Part shown: one piece after another, positions 1 through 5,875 of the stretch
Numbering within the stretch: the first letter of the stretch is position 1
Layout: every line of letters begins with the position of its first letter
DNA from: Clostridia bacterium
GTDB taxonomy: Bacteria; Bacillota_A; Clostridia; Oscillospirales; CAG-272
Direction of reading: 5' to 3'
Length of the DNA stretch: 6,583 nucleotides
Assembly (NCBI GenBank): GCA_017411885.1
Contig: JAFQPF010000249.1
Location: 1-6,583, forward strand
The notes under the pieces: model-generated
The model's database searches: none
The model's input: the letters and a program-made list of their open reading frames with translations, nothing else
What the model was told of the DNA's origin: nothing
Program-made: the position numbers and the translations under genes

Positions 1-1147
1 ACCGAGAGAGATCGAGAGCGGCGCGATACTTACCTCAGAGATCGAGGAGCTGTTGAATATCTCTCCCGCAAGAAGCTTTGCGATCACGGGAAGCGACGGA
101 AAGACCACATCAACAACTCTCGTGCATCTGATGCTCACCGAGCATTATAAGGGCACGGATACAAGGGTATACGTGGGCGGTAATATCGGAAAGCCGCTTT
201 TCTCCCTCTCGGGCGAAATGAAAAAAGAGGATATCGCCGTGCTTGAGCTTTCAAGCTTTCAGCTGCACGCTATGAAGGCATCCCCCACCGGCGCGATAAT
301 TACAAACGTAGCTCCCAATCACCTTGACTGGCACACGGACTATGCGGAATATATCGAGTCAAAAAAGCGGGTATTTAACTTTATGGATTCGGGCACAGTC
401 GTGCTTAATTTCAAAAACGACGTTACCCGCGAAATGGCTTCGGACTTGCCTTGCGGATGCCGCGTGCGCTACTTCACCTCGGGTGACGCAAGCGCGATAC
501 CCGATCTTTACACCTGTGTTTACAATGATAACGGCAGTATATACGTCTGGGACAGCGAAAAGGGCGAAAGAGTACACGTGATGGACGTGTGCGACATACT
601 TTTGCCGGGCGTACATAACGTCGAAAACTATATGGGCGCGATCGCGCTTTTGTACGGCAGAGTTGATATATCGGTGTTTAAGAAGATCGCTCAAAGCTTT
701 GGCGGAGTCGCGCACAGAATCGAGCTTGTAAGCGAAAAGGACGGCGTGAAGTATTATAACAGCTCGATCGATTCAAGCCCCTCGCGCACAATGGCGGCGC
801 TTAACGCATTCGGAGATAAAAAGGTCATCGCGATAATGGGCGGATACGATAAGCATATACCGTATGACGTAATGGGCGACTGCGTTTGTAAGCATACGCG
901 CGCGGTGGTGCTGACAGGCGCAACAGCAGAAAAGATACGCGAGGCGATAACAGGCTGCGAAAGCGCAAAAAGCGAGCTTCCCGAAATATATATGGAGGAC
1001 GACTTTGAAAGCGCGGTAAAATTAGCGCACAGCCTTGCAAAAAGCGGAGATGTTGTGATACTTACTCCGGCATCGGCAAGCTTTGATAAATTCAAGAATT
1101 TTGAAGAGCGCGGCGAGCGCTTCAAGGAGATAGTTAAAGGAATATAA
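1..1147 (+). CDS. murD: UDP-N-acetylmuramoyl-L-alanine--D-glutamate ligase (MurD), 5' end outside the window
   Basis: Cytoplasmic Mur ligase that uses ATP to add D-glutamate to UDP-MurNAc-L-alanine in peptidoglycan precursor synthesis. The frame is open from base 2 through 17 codons before a TTG at 53, so that TTG is internal. About 381 residues are visible against roughly 450 in the family; most of the N-terminal UDP-binding domain is missing. Counting from the TTG: P-loop GSDGKTT (13-19), GGNIGKP (42-48), ELSSFQL (65-71), NVAPNHLDWH (85-94), a Lys pair (104-105) where the family has its carbamylated lysine, HNVENY (188-193), HRIE (221-224), NSSIDSSPSRT (236-246), GGYDK (263-267) and TPASASFDKFKNF (338-350). 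The 236-246 segment replaces the DSKATN motif of E. coli MurD, as I recall for clostridial MurDs. TAA is at 1145-1147, directly before a terminator. Identification is secure; only the start is unseen. Confidence 0.95.
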   Translation, partial: PREIESGAILTSEIEELLNISPARSFAITGSDGKTTSTTLVHLMLTEHYKGTDTRVYVGGNIGKPLFSLSGEMKKEDIAVLELSSFQLHAMKASPTGAIITNVAPNHLDWHTDYAEYIESKKRVFNFMDSGTVVLNFKNDVTREMASDLPCGCRVRYFTSGDASAIPDLYTCVYNDNGSIYVWDSEKGERVHVMDVCDILLPGVHNVENYMGAIALLYGRVDISVFKKIAQSFGGVAHRIELVSEKDGVKYYNSSIDSSPSRTMAALNAFGDKKVIAIMGGYDKHIPYDVMGDCVCKHTRAVVLTGATAEKIREAITGCESAKSELPEIYMEDDFESAVKLAHSLAKSGDVVILTPASASFDKFKNFEERGERFKEIVKGI

Positions 1148-1187
1148 ACACATCCCCGACGGAAAATTCCGTCGGGGATATGTTTTT
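1148..1187 (+). terminator. Rho-independent terminator of murD
   Basis: A perfect 11-bp inverted repeat, ATCCCCGACGG (1152-1162) and CCGTCGGGGAT (1169-1179), encloses an A/T-rich loop whose inner AA/TT can also pair. After a C/A mismatch the stem continues with ACA/TGT, and a run of five T follows at 1183-1187. It begins right after the murD stop and lies before the next promoter, so it separates murD from the helicase unit. Confidence 0.93.
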
Positions 1188-1200
1188 CTCACGCGCTCAC

Positions 1201-1229
1201 TTGAAATACCTCTCATCCTGTGCTATAAT
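1201..1229 (+). promoter_or_regulatory. Sigma-A-type promoter of the helicase/pyrophosphatase-like unit
   Basis: The -35 box TTGAAA (1201-1206, five of six consensus bases) and the -10 box TATAAT (1224-1229, exact) are 17 bases apart. TG at 1221-1222 gives an extended -10. Transcription would begin near 1236, leaving a short leader of about 24 bases before the ATG at 1260. It lies just after the murD terminator, as expected for an independent unit. Confidence 0.88.
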
Positions 1230-1249
1230 TAAATACAACGACTTTAATT

Positions 1250-1254
1250 GGAGG
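1250..1254 (+). promoter_or_regulatory. Ribosome binding site that fixes the helicase start
   Basis: GGAGG at 1250-1254 lies 5 bases before ATG 1260. An in-frame TTG at 1248 would lengthen the protein by four residues, but it overlaps this Shine-Dalgarno and has none of its own. ATG 1260 is therefore preferred over TTG 1248 and over ATG 1266. Confidence 0.88.
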
Positions 1255-1259
1255 CGCGT

Positions 1260-3506
1260 ATGGAAATGGATCGCCAGAACGATATATTCAAAAGATTTTC
1301 GCCGTTTATCCGCGACTTTATCTACTCGCGCGGATGGAACGAGCTTCGCGACGTTCAATGCGAGGCGGCTGAGATCATTTTTGACACCGACTATGACTTA
1401 CTTATCAGCTCATCGACCGCATCCGGCAAGACCGAAGCGGCGTTCTTCCCCATCATCTCAGAGCTGTACGGCGAGCTTTCAGACAGTGTCGGAGTTTTAT
1501 ACATCGCGCCCTTAAAAAGCCTTATAAACGACCAGTTTTTACGTCTTGACGAGCTTCTTGATTATGCGGGCATCCCGGTTTTCCACTGGCACGGCGACGT
1601 GGCGCAATCCCACAAGACAAAATTCTTAAACGATCCGCGCGGAATCCTACAGATAACGCCCGAATCGCTCGAAAGCATGCTCATCAACCGTTCAAACGAT
1701 ATTTTCAGGCTGTTTAACTCTCTTAAATACGTTATCATCGACGAGATCCACGTGCTGACCGGCACCGACCGCGGAAATCAGATAATGTGTCAGCTTGCGC
1801 GAATCGAACATATAATCGGACGTCCTACCCGCCGCATCGGACTTTCGGCGACTATCGGAAGCTGTGAGCTTGCGGCAAAATGGCTTGACGGCGGCAGGGG
1901 CAGGCAGGTACACGTGACAAAGACCGATCCCGGCAAGGTGCGCTGGAGGCTCGGACTTGAGCATTTTTACATTCAGAATGACAGTTTCGATCAAAGCAAG
2001 CCTCAAATTGACGGCAGCGAGACAAAGGCTATGCTCGATCCGGCTTATGAATATATGTACGACTGCGTGCGCGACAAAAAATCGCTCGTATTTTCAAACT
2101 CACGCGAGGAGACCGAATACGTGACGGCGACCTTGCGACAGATCGCCGAAAAGCGCGGCGATGACGATATTTTCCTCATCCACCACGGCAATCTTTCGGC
2201 GGCTCTCCGCGAGGAGGCCGAAATGAAAATGAAAAATGACGATATTCACGCGGTCACCTGCGCGACTGTAACTTTAGAGCTTGGAATCGACATCGGCAGG
2301 CTTGAAAGGATAATTCAAAAGGAATCTCCCCACTCTGTAACAAGCTTCTTACAGCGTCTCGGACGCTCGGGCAGGCGAGGTGAGCCTTCTGAAATGATGA
2401 TGGTATTCAGTGAGGAAAATCCGCTTCCGAACGCGCCTCTCCCCGAGCTTATGCCGTGGGAGCTTTTACGCGCGATCGCGATAATACAGCTTTATATTGA
2501 AGAGCGCTTCATAGAACCGCCGCGCATCAAGCATCAGCCCTATTCCTTATGCTTTCAGCAAACGCTGAGCGTGCTTGCCGCATCGGGTGAGCTTACCGCA
2601 AAGTCTCTTGCAGAAAGGGTATTATCGCTTCCCTCTTTTGCGGAAATTACAAAGGAGGATTATAAGACGCTCATTCTTTCGATGCTTAACAACGATTACA
2701 TTGAGCTTACCGAACAGGGCGGTATAATAATCGGTCTGCGCGGAGAAAAGCTTATAAACAGCTTCAAATTCTACGCGGTATTCAAGGACAGCGAGGACTT
2801 CACGGTAAGGTGCGGCTCAGACGAGATCGGCACGGTCACCTCAGCTCTGCCTGTCGGCGACAGATTCGCTCTTGCCGGCAGAGTATGGGAGGTAGAGGAG
2901 CTTGATATACCGCGCCGTCTTATCTACGTAAAGCAGGTCAAGGGTAAGATGGAAATATCATGGCCGGGCGATTACGGAGAGATACACACGCGCATACTTG
3001 AGCGTATGAGAGAGGTGCTTGCAGAGGACACCGAATATCCGTATCTTAAGCCAAACGCGGCGGCAAGGCTTAAGTCGGCGCGCGCCGTGGCAAGAAACAC
3101 GGGCATGCTGACTCACGGCGTCGTGCGCCTCGGCGGATACTCCTATTGTATCTTCCCCTGGCTCGGCACGCGGTCATTCAGAACGCTTCGCAAGCTTATC
3201 GCCGCAAACGCCGCGAGATTCGGAATATCGAAGATAGAGTTTGACGGCTGTAATTATATCACACTAAAAATGGAAAAGGCAAACGGAAAAGAATTGCTTT
3301 CAGGTCTTTGTGACATCCTCGAATACGAGCGTCCCGAGCCGATCTCGCTTATCGGCAAGACAGACAGCCCCGCCTTTGACAAATACGATCCGTTTATCCC
3401 CTCCGAGCTTTTAAGAAAGGCATATGCGGCAGACAAGCTTGATCTGACCGAGCTTTACACAAGACTGCCTGAGCTTCTGGCACTTGAAAAGGAGGACAAA
3501 ATATGA
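1260..3506 (+). CDS. Lhr-like DEAD/DEAH-box superfamily 2 helicase
   Basis: Cytoplasmic ATP-dependent nucleic-acid helicase of 748 residues. Motifs from ATG 1260: Q-like LRDVQ (29-33), motif I STASGKT (52-58), Ia APLKSL (83-88), TPES (133-136), motif II DEIH (161-164), motif III SATIG (196-200), motif IV region LVFSNSREE (276-284), motif V LGIDIG (341-346) and motif VI QRLGRSGRR (365-373). After the two RecA-like domains comes a helical, probably winged-helix part (about 395-500). A beta-rich segment follows with VGDRFALAGRVWEV (about 532-545) and a W-P-G (568-570), which resembles the beta-barrel of Lhr-core proteins. It is shorter than E. coli Lhr (about 1,500 residues) and somewhat shorter than typical Lhr-core proteins, so it lacks the large C-terminal extension. 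Family role: 3'-5' unwinding, with links to repair or RNA metabolism; the role here is unknown. It is first in its unit and overlaps the next gene by ATGA. Confidence 0.92.
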   Translation: MEMDRQNDIFKRFSPFIRDFIYSRGWNELRDVQCEAAEIIFDTDYDLLISSSTASGKTEAAFFPIISELYGELSDSVGVLYIAPLKSLINDQFLRLDELLDYAGIPVFHWHGDVAQSHKTKFLNDPRGILQITPESLESMLINRSNDIFRLFNSLKYVIIDEIHVLTGTDRGNQIMCQLARIEHIIGRPTRRIGLSATIGSCELAAKWLDGGRGRQVHVTKTDPGKVRWRLGLEHFYIQNDSFDQSKPQIDGSETKAMLDPAYEYMYDCVRDKKSLVFSNSREETEYVTATLRQIAEKRGDDDIFLIHHGNLSAALREEAEMKMKNDDIHAVTCATVTLELGIDIGRLERIIQKESPHSVTSFLQRLGRSGRRGEPSEMMMVFSEENPLPNAPLPELMPWELLRAIAIIQLYIEERFIEPPRIKHQPYSLCFQQTLSVLAASGELTAKSLAERVLSLPSFAEITKEDYKTLILSMLNNDYIELTEQGGIIIGLRGEKLINSFKFYAVFKDSEDFTVRCGSDEIGTVTSALPVGDRFALAGRVWEVEELDIPRRLIYVKQVKGKMEISWPGDYGEIHTRILERMREVLAEDTEYPYLKPNAAARLKSARAVARNTGMLTHGVVRLGGYSYCIFPWLGTRSFRTLRKLIAANAARFGISKIEFDGCNYITLKMEKANGKELLSGLCDILEYERPEPISLIGKTDSPAFDKYDPFIPSELLRKAYAADKLDLTELYTRLPELLALEKEDKI

Positions 3507-3865
3507 CCTTTGATGAAAGAAAAGCGCAGGTGAAAGCCTACCTCGGCAAAACGGTCGATATTAAGATCGACCGCCCGATAGGTTACGTACACGTCAAGGG
3601 TAAAAAAACGCTTGTTTACCCGATAAATTACGGATATATCCCCGGAGTTCTCGGCGGTGACGGCGAGGAGCTTGACGTGTATTTACTCGGAGTAAGTGAG
3701 CCTGTGGAAAAATACACGGTAAAGATAATCGGCATCGTCCACCGTGAAAACGATATAGAGGACAAGCTTGTCGGCGCACCGGAAGGCGTAAGCTTTACCG
3801 CGTATGAGATCGCCGAGGCGGTGCATTTTCAGGAGAAATATTATATTTCACATATTGAGGTGTAA
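3503..3865 (+). CDS. Small inorganic-pyrophosphatase-like protein
   Basis: A 120-residue cytoplasmic protein, shorter than the roughly 175 residues of bacterial family I pyrophosphatases. Family hallmarks in order: IDRPIG (22-27), YPINYGYIPG (39-48), GGDGEELDVYLLG (51-63), HREND-IEDKLVGAP (80-93) and HFQEKYY (108-114). The start is ATG 3503, with GGAGG at 3491-3495, 7 bases upstream and inside the helicase gene; ATGA overlap implies translational coupling. Family role would be hydrolysis of PPi to two phosphates using Mg2+. The signature D-x-D-x-x-D reads D-G-E-E-L-D, so the middle Asp is Glu. The second Asp/Lys cluster is rearranged, the usual Lys/Glu/Arg substrate residues of the N-terminal strands are not evident, and Lys after the conserved C-terminal Tyr is Tyr. 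It may be a weak or altered enzyme or a non-catalytic homologue. Fold assignment is good; activity is uncertain. Confidence 0.83.
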   Translation: MTFDERKAQVKAYLGKTVDIKIDRPIGYVHVKGKKTLVYPINYGYIPGVLGGDGEELDVYLLGVSEPVEKYTVKIIGIVHRENDIEDKLVGAPEGVSFTAYEIAEAVHFQEKYYISHIEV

Positions 3866-3898
3866 AAAAAGAGTACGGTAAAACCGTACTCTTTTTTT
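3864..3898. terminator. Bidirectional terminator between convergent genes
   Basis: A perfect 16-bp inverted repeat (3864-3879 with 3883-3898) has a three-base AAA loop. Its core is GAGTACGGT/ACCGTACTC, flanked by seven A on one side and seven T on the other. Either strand therefore gives a GC-containing stem followed by seven U. It serves the + strand helicase unit and the - strand PHP gene. Both stop codons (TAA at 3863-3865 and at 3899-3897) use bases of the A and T tracts. Confidence 0.95.
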
Positions 3899-4709
3899 AT
3901 ATTTTGTGAGCAATCGGGTGTCTGTTCTTAAACGAGTATATCTCGCAAATGCCGAGCTCTTTAAGCATTGCTATCGCCTCATCAAAGCCCTTGGCAATAT
4001 TGTCTGCTATGTGCGCGTCCGAGCCGAGGGTTATCTTTTTACCGCCAAGCTCTACGTACCGCTTAACAATATCCTTATCCGGCATAAAGCCGACAGGCGT
4101 TCCAAAGCCTGAGGTGTTTACCTCAAAAGCAAGGTCACGCTTTATAATATTTAAAAGCAGCTTTTCTATCCGGTCGCTGTAGGTGCTTATGTCTACCCCT
4201 CTGTTATATTTGCCGTTTATGTACCTTAATGGACAGGTAAGGTGCGCGAAGATATCAAAATCACATTTCGCGACCATCTCGTCAAGATCGTCAAAATATT
4301 TGCACATAAGCTTGTTGATCTCCGCATCGTCCATAAGTGACAAATCAATAAGCGAATAGGGCGCTGTCCACCTGTCAAATGGGGCGGTATGTATTGAACC
4401 GATTATAACGTCATAGTCAAGCGCGCTTGCACATTCGCTTGAAAAATCGGGAAAAAGCATAGCATCGCCTATCTCAACACCTGCAAACACTTCAAGTCTT
4501 CCCTTGTATTTTTCTCCTGCCGCCCTTGCATCGGCGAAGGAGTTACGCACGCAGGAGAAAACATCCTGCTTGTCGCTGAAAACTACGTCGAGATGATCGG
4601 TTATCGCAACCGCACCGACACCTTTTTCTATAGCTGACATGCAGATCTCGTCAAGCGTGGACCTTGCATCGTGCGAATTATTCGAGTGAACGTGCATATC
4701 GCAGATCAT
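3897..4709 (-). CDS. PHP-domain phosphoesterase, histidinol-phosphatase (HisK)-like
   Basis: A 270-residue cytoplasmic protein of the polymerase and histidinol phosphatase (PHP) superfamily, which uses a cluster of metal ions to cleave phosphoesters. Metal-ligand motifs counted from ATG 4709: H-V-H (6-8) in MHVHSNNSHD, TDH (37-39), GVEIG with Glu79, SIH with His107, FAHL with His156, and GSDAH with Asp231 and His233. All superfamily ligands appear present, so it should be active. Length and the SIHTAPF, HLTCPLRY and GSDAH spacing fit HisK-type histidinol-phosphatase (histidine biosynthesis). No his gene is nearby, so a different phosphomonoester substrate is possible. Start choice: the longer TTG start at 4739 sits inside a hairpin repeat, while ATG 4709 has AAAGGTG 5 bases upstream. 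The TAA stop lies in the shared terminator. I see no convincing promoter directly upstream, so it may depend partly on readthrough from the aldolase gene. Confidence 0.9.
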   Translation of the reverse strand: MICDMHVHSNNSHDARSTLDEICMSAIEKGVGAVAITDHLDVVFSDKQDVFSCVRNSFADARAAGEKYKGRLEVFAGVEIGDAMLFPDFSSECASALDYDVIIGSIHTAPFDRWTAPYSLIDLSLMDDAEINKLMCKYFDDLDEMVAKCDFDIFAHLTCPLRYINGKYNRGVDISTYSDRIEKLLLNIIKRDLAFEVNTSGFGTPVGFMPDKDIVKRYVELGGKKITLGSDAHIADNIAKGFDEAIAMLKELGICEIYSFKNRHPIAHKI

Positions 4710-4714
4710 AATAA

Positions 4715-4721
4715 CACCTTT
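4715..4721 (-). promoter_or_regulatory. Ribosome binding site that fixes the PHP gene start
   Basis: On the - strand AAAGGTG (bases 4721-4715) lies 5 bases before ATG 4709. It falls inside the ten extra codons that the TTG at 4739 would add, so the shorter protein is preferred. Confidence 0.82.
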
Positions 4722-4732
4722 CCAATAAATTC

Positions 4733-4759
4733 GGCGCAACGGGTGCTACCCGCCGCGCC
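4733..4759 (-). repeat. Hairpin repeat in the PHP gene leader
   Basis: Arms 4733-4744 and 4748-4759 form a 12-bp stem with a three-base loop. On the - strand the two non-Watson-Crick positions are G:U wobbles; on the + strand they are A/C mismatches. The stem base lies 11 bases upstream of the ribosome binding site at 4721-4715. No T run follows, so it is not a standard terminator. Confidence 0.75.
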
Positions 4760-4788
4760 AAACGTGTTAACACAAACTATTTTTGTGA

Positions 4789-4808
4789 GGGCGATTCGTG
4801 AATCGCCC
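4789..4808. repeat. Palindromic repeat GGGCGATTC/GAATCGCCC
   Basis: The arms GGGCGATTC (4789-4797) and GAATCGCCC (4800-4808) form a perfect 9-bp inverted repeat around two bases. On the - strand it is preceded by GGTAGG, giving a GTAGGGGCGATTC form. I recall such a motif as a dispersed intergenic repeat in Clostridia, but cannot verify it here. Confidence 0.75.
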
Positions 4809-4868
4809 CTACCAAATCTCATCAAACATCAGGGTATGGGCTTAAGACTAAAAGTCTGCACAAACTCC

Positions 4869-4905
4869 ACGCGCGTAATTGCTGCGGGTCTTACCCGCCG
4901 CGCGT
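4869..4905. repeat. Composite hairpin ACGCGCG ... GCGGGT/ACCCGC ... CGCGCGT
   Basis: The inner stem GCGGGT (4884-4889) and ACCCGC (4893-4898) has a CTT loop. It is enclosed by ACGCGCG (4869-4875) and CGCGCGT (4899-4905), which pair with each other, leaving an eight-base bulge on one side only. It contains one copy of the TACCCGCCGCGC repeat. Confidence 0.65.
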
Positions 4906-4911
4906 TTTGCC
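4892..4911. repeat. 20-base direct repeat, copy 1
   Basis: TACCCGCCGCGCGTTTTGCC is identical to bases 4940-4959. The two copies are 48 bases apart and bracket the AAGACCGC hairpin. Confidence 0.85.
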
Positions 4912-4916
4912 TACCT

Positions 4917-4934
4917 AAGACCGCTTGCGGTCTT
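4917..4934. repeat. Short hairpin AAGACCGC-TT-GCGGTCTT
   Basis: An 8-bp perfect stem with a two-base loop sits between the two copies of the 20-base repeat. Four T (4933-4936) on the + strand make it look like a weak terminator, but no gene on that strand needs one here, and on the - strand no T run follows. Confidence 0.65.
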
Positions 4935-4939
4935 TTGGC

Positions 4940-4959
4940 TACCCGCCGCGCGTTTTGCC
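4940..4959. repeat. 20-base direct repeat, copy 2
   Basis: Identical to 4892-4911. It is followed at once by the second copy of the CGGGTGCTACCCGCC hairpin (4962-4976), which touches the aldolase stop codon. Confidence 0.85.
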
Positions 4960-4976
4960 CGCGGGTGCTACCCGCC

Positions 4977-5840
4977 TTAGGCCTTGTTTACAGAGCCGAA
5001 AAGCTCCATCTTTTCCTTAACAGTAGCCTTGATAGCTTCAAAGCCGGGAGCGAGAAGCTTTCTGGGGTCAAAGCCCTTGCCCTGAAGGTCCTTGCCTGCT
5101 TCAACGTACTCTCTTGTAGCCTTTGCGAATGCGAGCTGGCATTCGGTGTTAACGTTGATCTTGGAAACGCCGAGAGAGATAGCCTTCTTGATCATATCCT
5201 CGGGGATACCTGTACCGCCGTGGAGAACGAGAGGCATGGGAGTTGTAGCCTTGCTGATCTCTTCGAGAACGTCAAAGCGTAAGCCTGCCCAGTTTTCGGG
5301 ATACTTACCGTGGATGTTACCGATACCTGCGGCGAGCATATCAACGCCGAGGTCAGCGATCATCTTGCATTCGTTAACGTCAGCAACCTCACCGCCGCCA
5401 ACAACGCCGTCTTCTTCGCCGCCGATAGAGCCGACCTCTGCTTCAACAGAGATGCCCTTGTCGTGAGCGTACTTGATGATTTCCTTTGTCTTTTCAATAT
5501 TTTCGTCGATCGCGTAGTGAGAGCCGTCGAACATTACCGAGGAGAAGCCTGCCTCGATAACCTTGAAAGCGTGCTCATAGCTGCCGTGGTCAAGGTGGAG
5601 AGCAACCGGTACTGTGATACCAAGCTCATTGATCATACCCTTAACCATACCAACGATGGTGGTGTAGCCGCACATATACTTGCCGGCACCCTCGGAAACA
5701 CCGAGAATAACGGGCGACTTGCATTCTTCGGCAGTAAGAAGGATAGCCTTTGTCCATTCCAAGTTGTTGATATTGAACTGACCAACAGCGTACTTACCTT
5801 CCTTAGCCTTGAGTAACATTTCTCTTGCAGATACTAACAT
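4977..5840 (-). CDS. fba: Class II fructose-1,6-bisphosphate aldolase
   Basis: Cytoplasmic Zn2+-dependent aldolase of glycolysis and gluconeogenesis, splitting fructose-1,6-bisphosphate into dihydroxyacetone phosphate and glyceraldehyde-3-phosphate. It has 287 residues, the normal length of Bacillus-type FbaA. Motifs: GQFNINN (20-26), SPVILGVSEGAGKYM (42-56), HLDHG with catalytic Asp84 and zinc His85, VMFDGSHY (102-109), VEAEVGSIGGEEDG (132-145), GNIHG with zinc His177, LHGGTG with zinc His207, KINVNTE (227-233) and a C-terminal FGSVNKA. No key residue is missing. The substrate could be tagatose bisphosphate, as in related GatY/KbaY enzymes, but the sequence matches FbaA best and no sugar-catabolic genes are near. 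Start ATG 5840 has AGGAGG (5852-5847) 6 bases upstream. The strong promoter fits a highly expressed glycolytic gene. TAA (4979-4977) is followed directly by GC-rich hairpin repeats rather than a T-run terminator. Confidence 0.97.
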   Translation of the reverse strand: MLVSAREMLLKAKEGKYAVGQFNINNLEWTKAILLTAEECKSPVILGVSEGAGKYMCGYTTIVGMVKGMINELGITVPVALHLDHGSYEHAFKVIEAGFSSVMFDGSHYAIDENIEKTKEIIKYAHDKGISVEAEVGSIGGEEDGVVGGGEVADVNECKMIADLGVDMLAAGIGNIHGKYPENWAGLRFDVLEEISKATTPMPLVLHGGTGIPEDMIKKAISLGVSKINVNTECQLAFAKATREYVEAGKDLQGKGFDPRKLLAPGFEAIKATVKEKMELFGSVNKA

Positions 5841-5846
5841 TGTTTT

Positions 5847-5852
5847 CCTCCT
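5847..5852 (-). promoter_or_regulatory. Strong ribosome binding site of the aldolase gene
   Basis: On the - strand AGGAGG lies 6 bases before the ATG at 5840, a full match to the anti-Shine-Dalgarno core. Confidence 0.9.
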
Positions 5853-5859
5853 GAATTTT

Positions 5860-5875
5860 ACATATATTTATATGT
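5860..5875 (-). promoter_or_regulatory. AT-rich inverted repeat in the aldolase leader
   Basis: ACATATA (5860-5866) and TATATGT (5869-5875) form a 7-2-7 inverted repeat. It lies roughly 11 to 26 bases after the predicted transcription start and just before the ribosome binding site. Its symmetry and position suit an operator or a weak mRNA hairpin, but AT-rich palindromes also arise by chance. Confidence 0.4.

Larger units (their letters stand above)
4733..4976. repeat. Cluster of GC-rich palindromic intergenic repeats between the aldolase and PHP genes
   Basis: This noncoding stretch is almost entirely short inverted and direct repeats. The 12-mer TACCCGCCGCGC occurs at 4747-4758, 4892-4903 and 4940-4951, and a shorter TACCCGCC at 4969-4976. 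The 15-mer CGGGTGCTACCCGCC occurs at both ends (4740-4754 and 4962-4976). At least four further hairpins lie inside. The cluster begins immediately after the aldolase stop codon and ends about 11 bases before the PHP ribosome binding site. It resembles the REP/MITE-like intergenic repeats I recall from Ruminococcaceae-type genomes; that family assignment is from memory. No transposase and no clear target-site duplication are seen. Confidence 0.8.

Noticed and set aside
754..1125. A 123-codon - strand open frame inside murD
   Set aside because: It is a shadow of conserved MurD coding sequence, with no ribosome binding site or recognisable product.
1260..3865. Anti-phage defence module (BREX- or DISARM-like helicase)
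   Set aside because: No methyltransferase, nuclease, phosphatase PglZ-type protein or other defence partner is in view. The neighbours are housekeeping genes, and the helicase is better explained as an Lhr-core-like protein.
4917..4936. Rho-independent terminator on the + strand
   Set aside because: The stem has only a two-base loop and four T, and no + strand transcript is expected here. It fits better as one of the repeat modules.
4740..4976. Possible CRISPR array
   Set aside because: Repeats are short, unequally spaced, palindromic and variable, and there are no regular spacers or cas genes.
4671..5282. A 203-codon open frame on the + strand covering the repeat cluster and part of the aldolase gene
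   Set aside because: It runs antisense to two clear genes and through hairpin repeats, has no good ribosome binding site, and its product resembles no family I know.
5310..5816. A 168-codon + strand open frame opposite the aldolase gene
   Set aside because: It mirrors the strongly biased codons of the aldolase gene, whose motifs are complete; no independent signal supports it.
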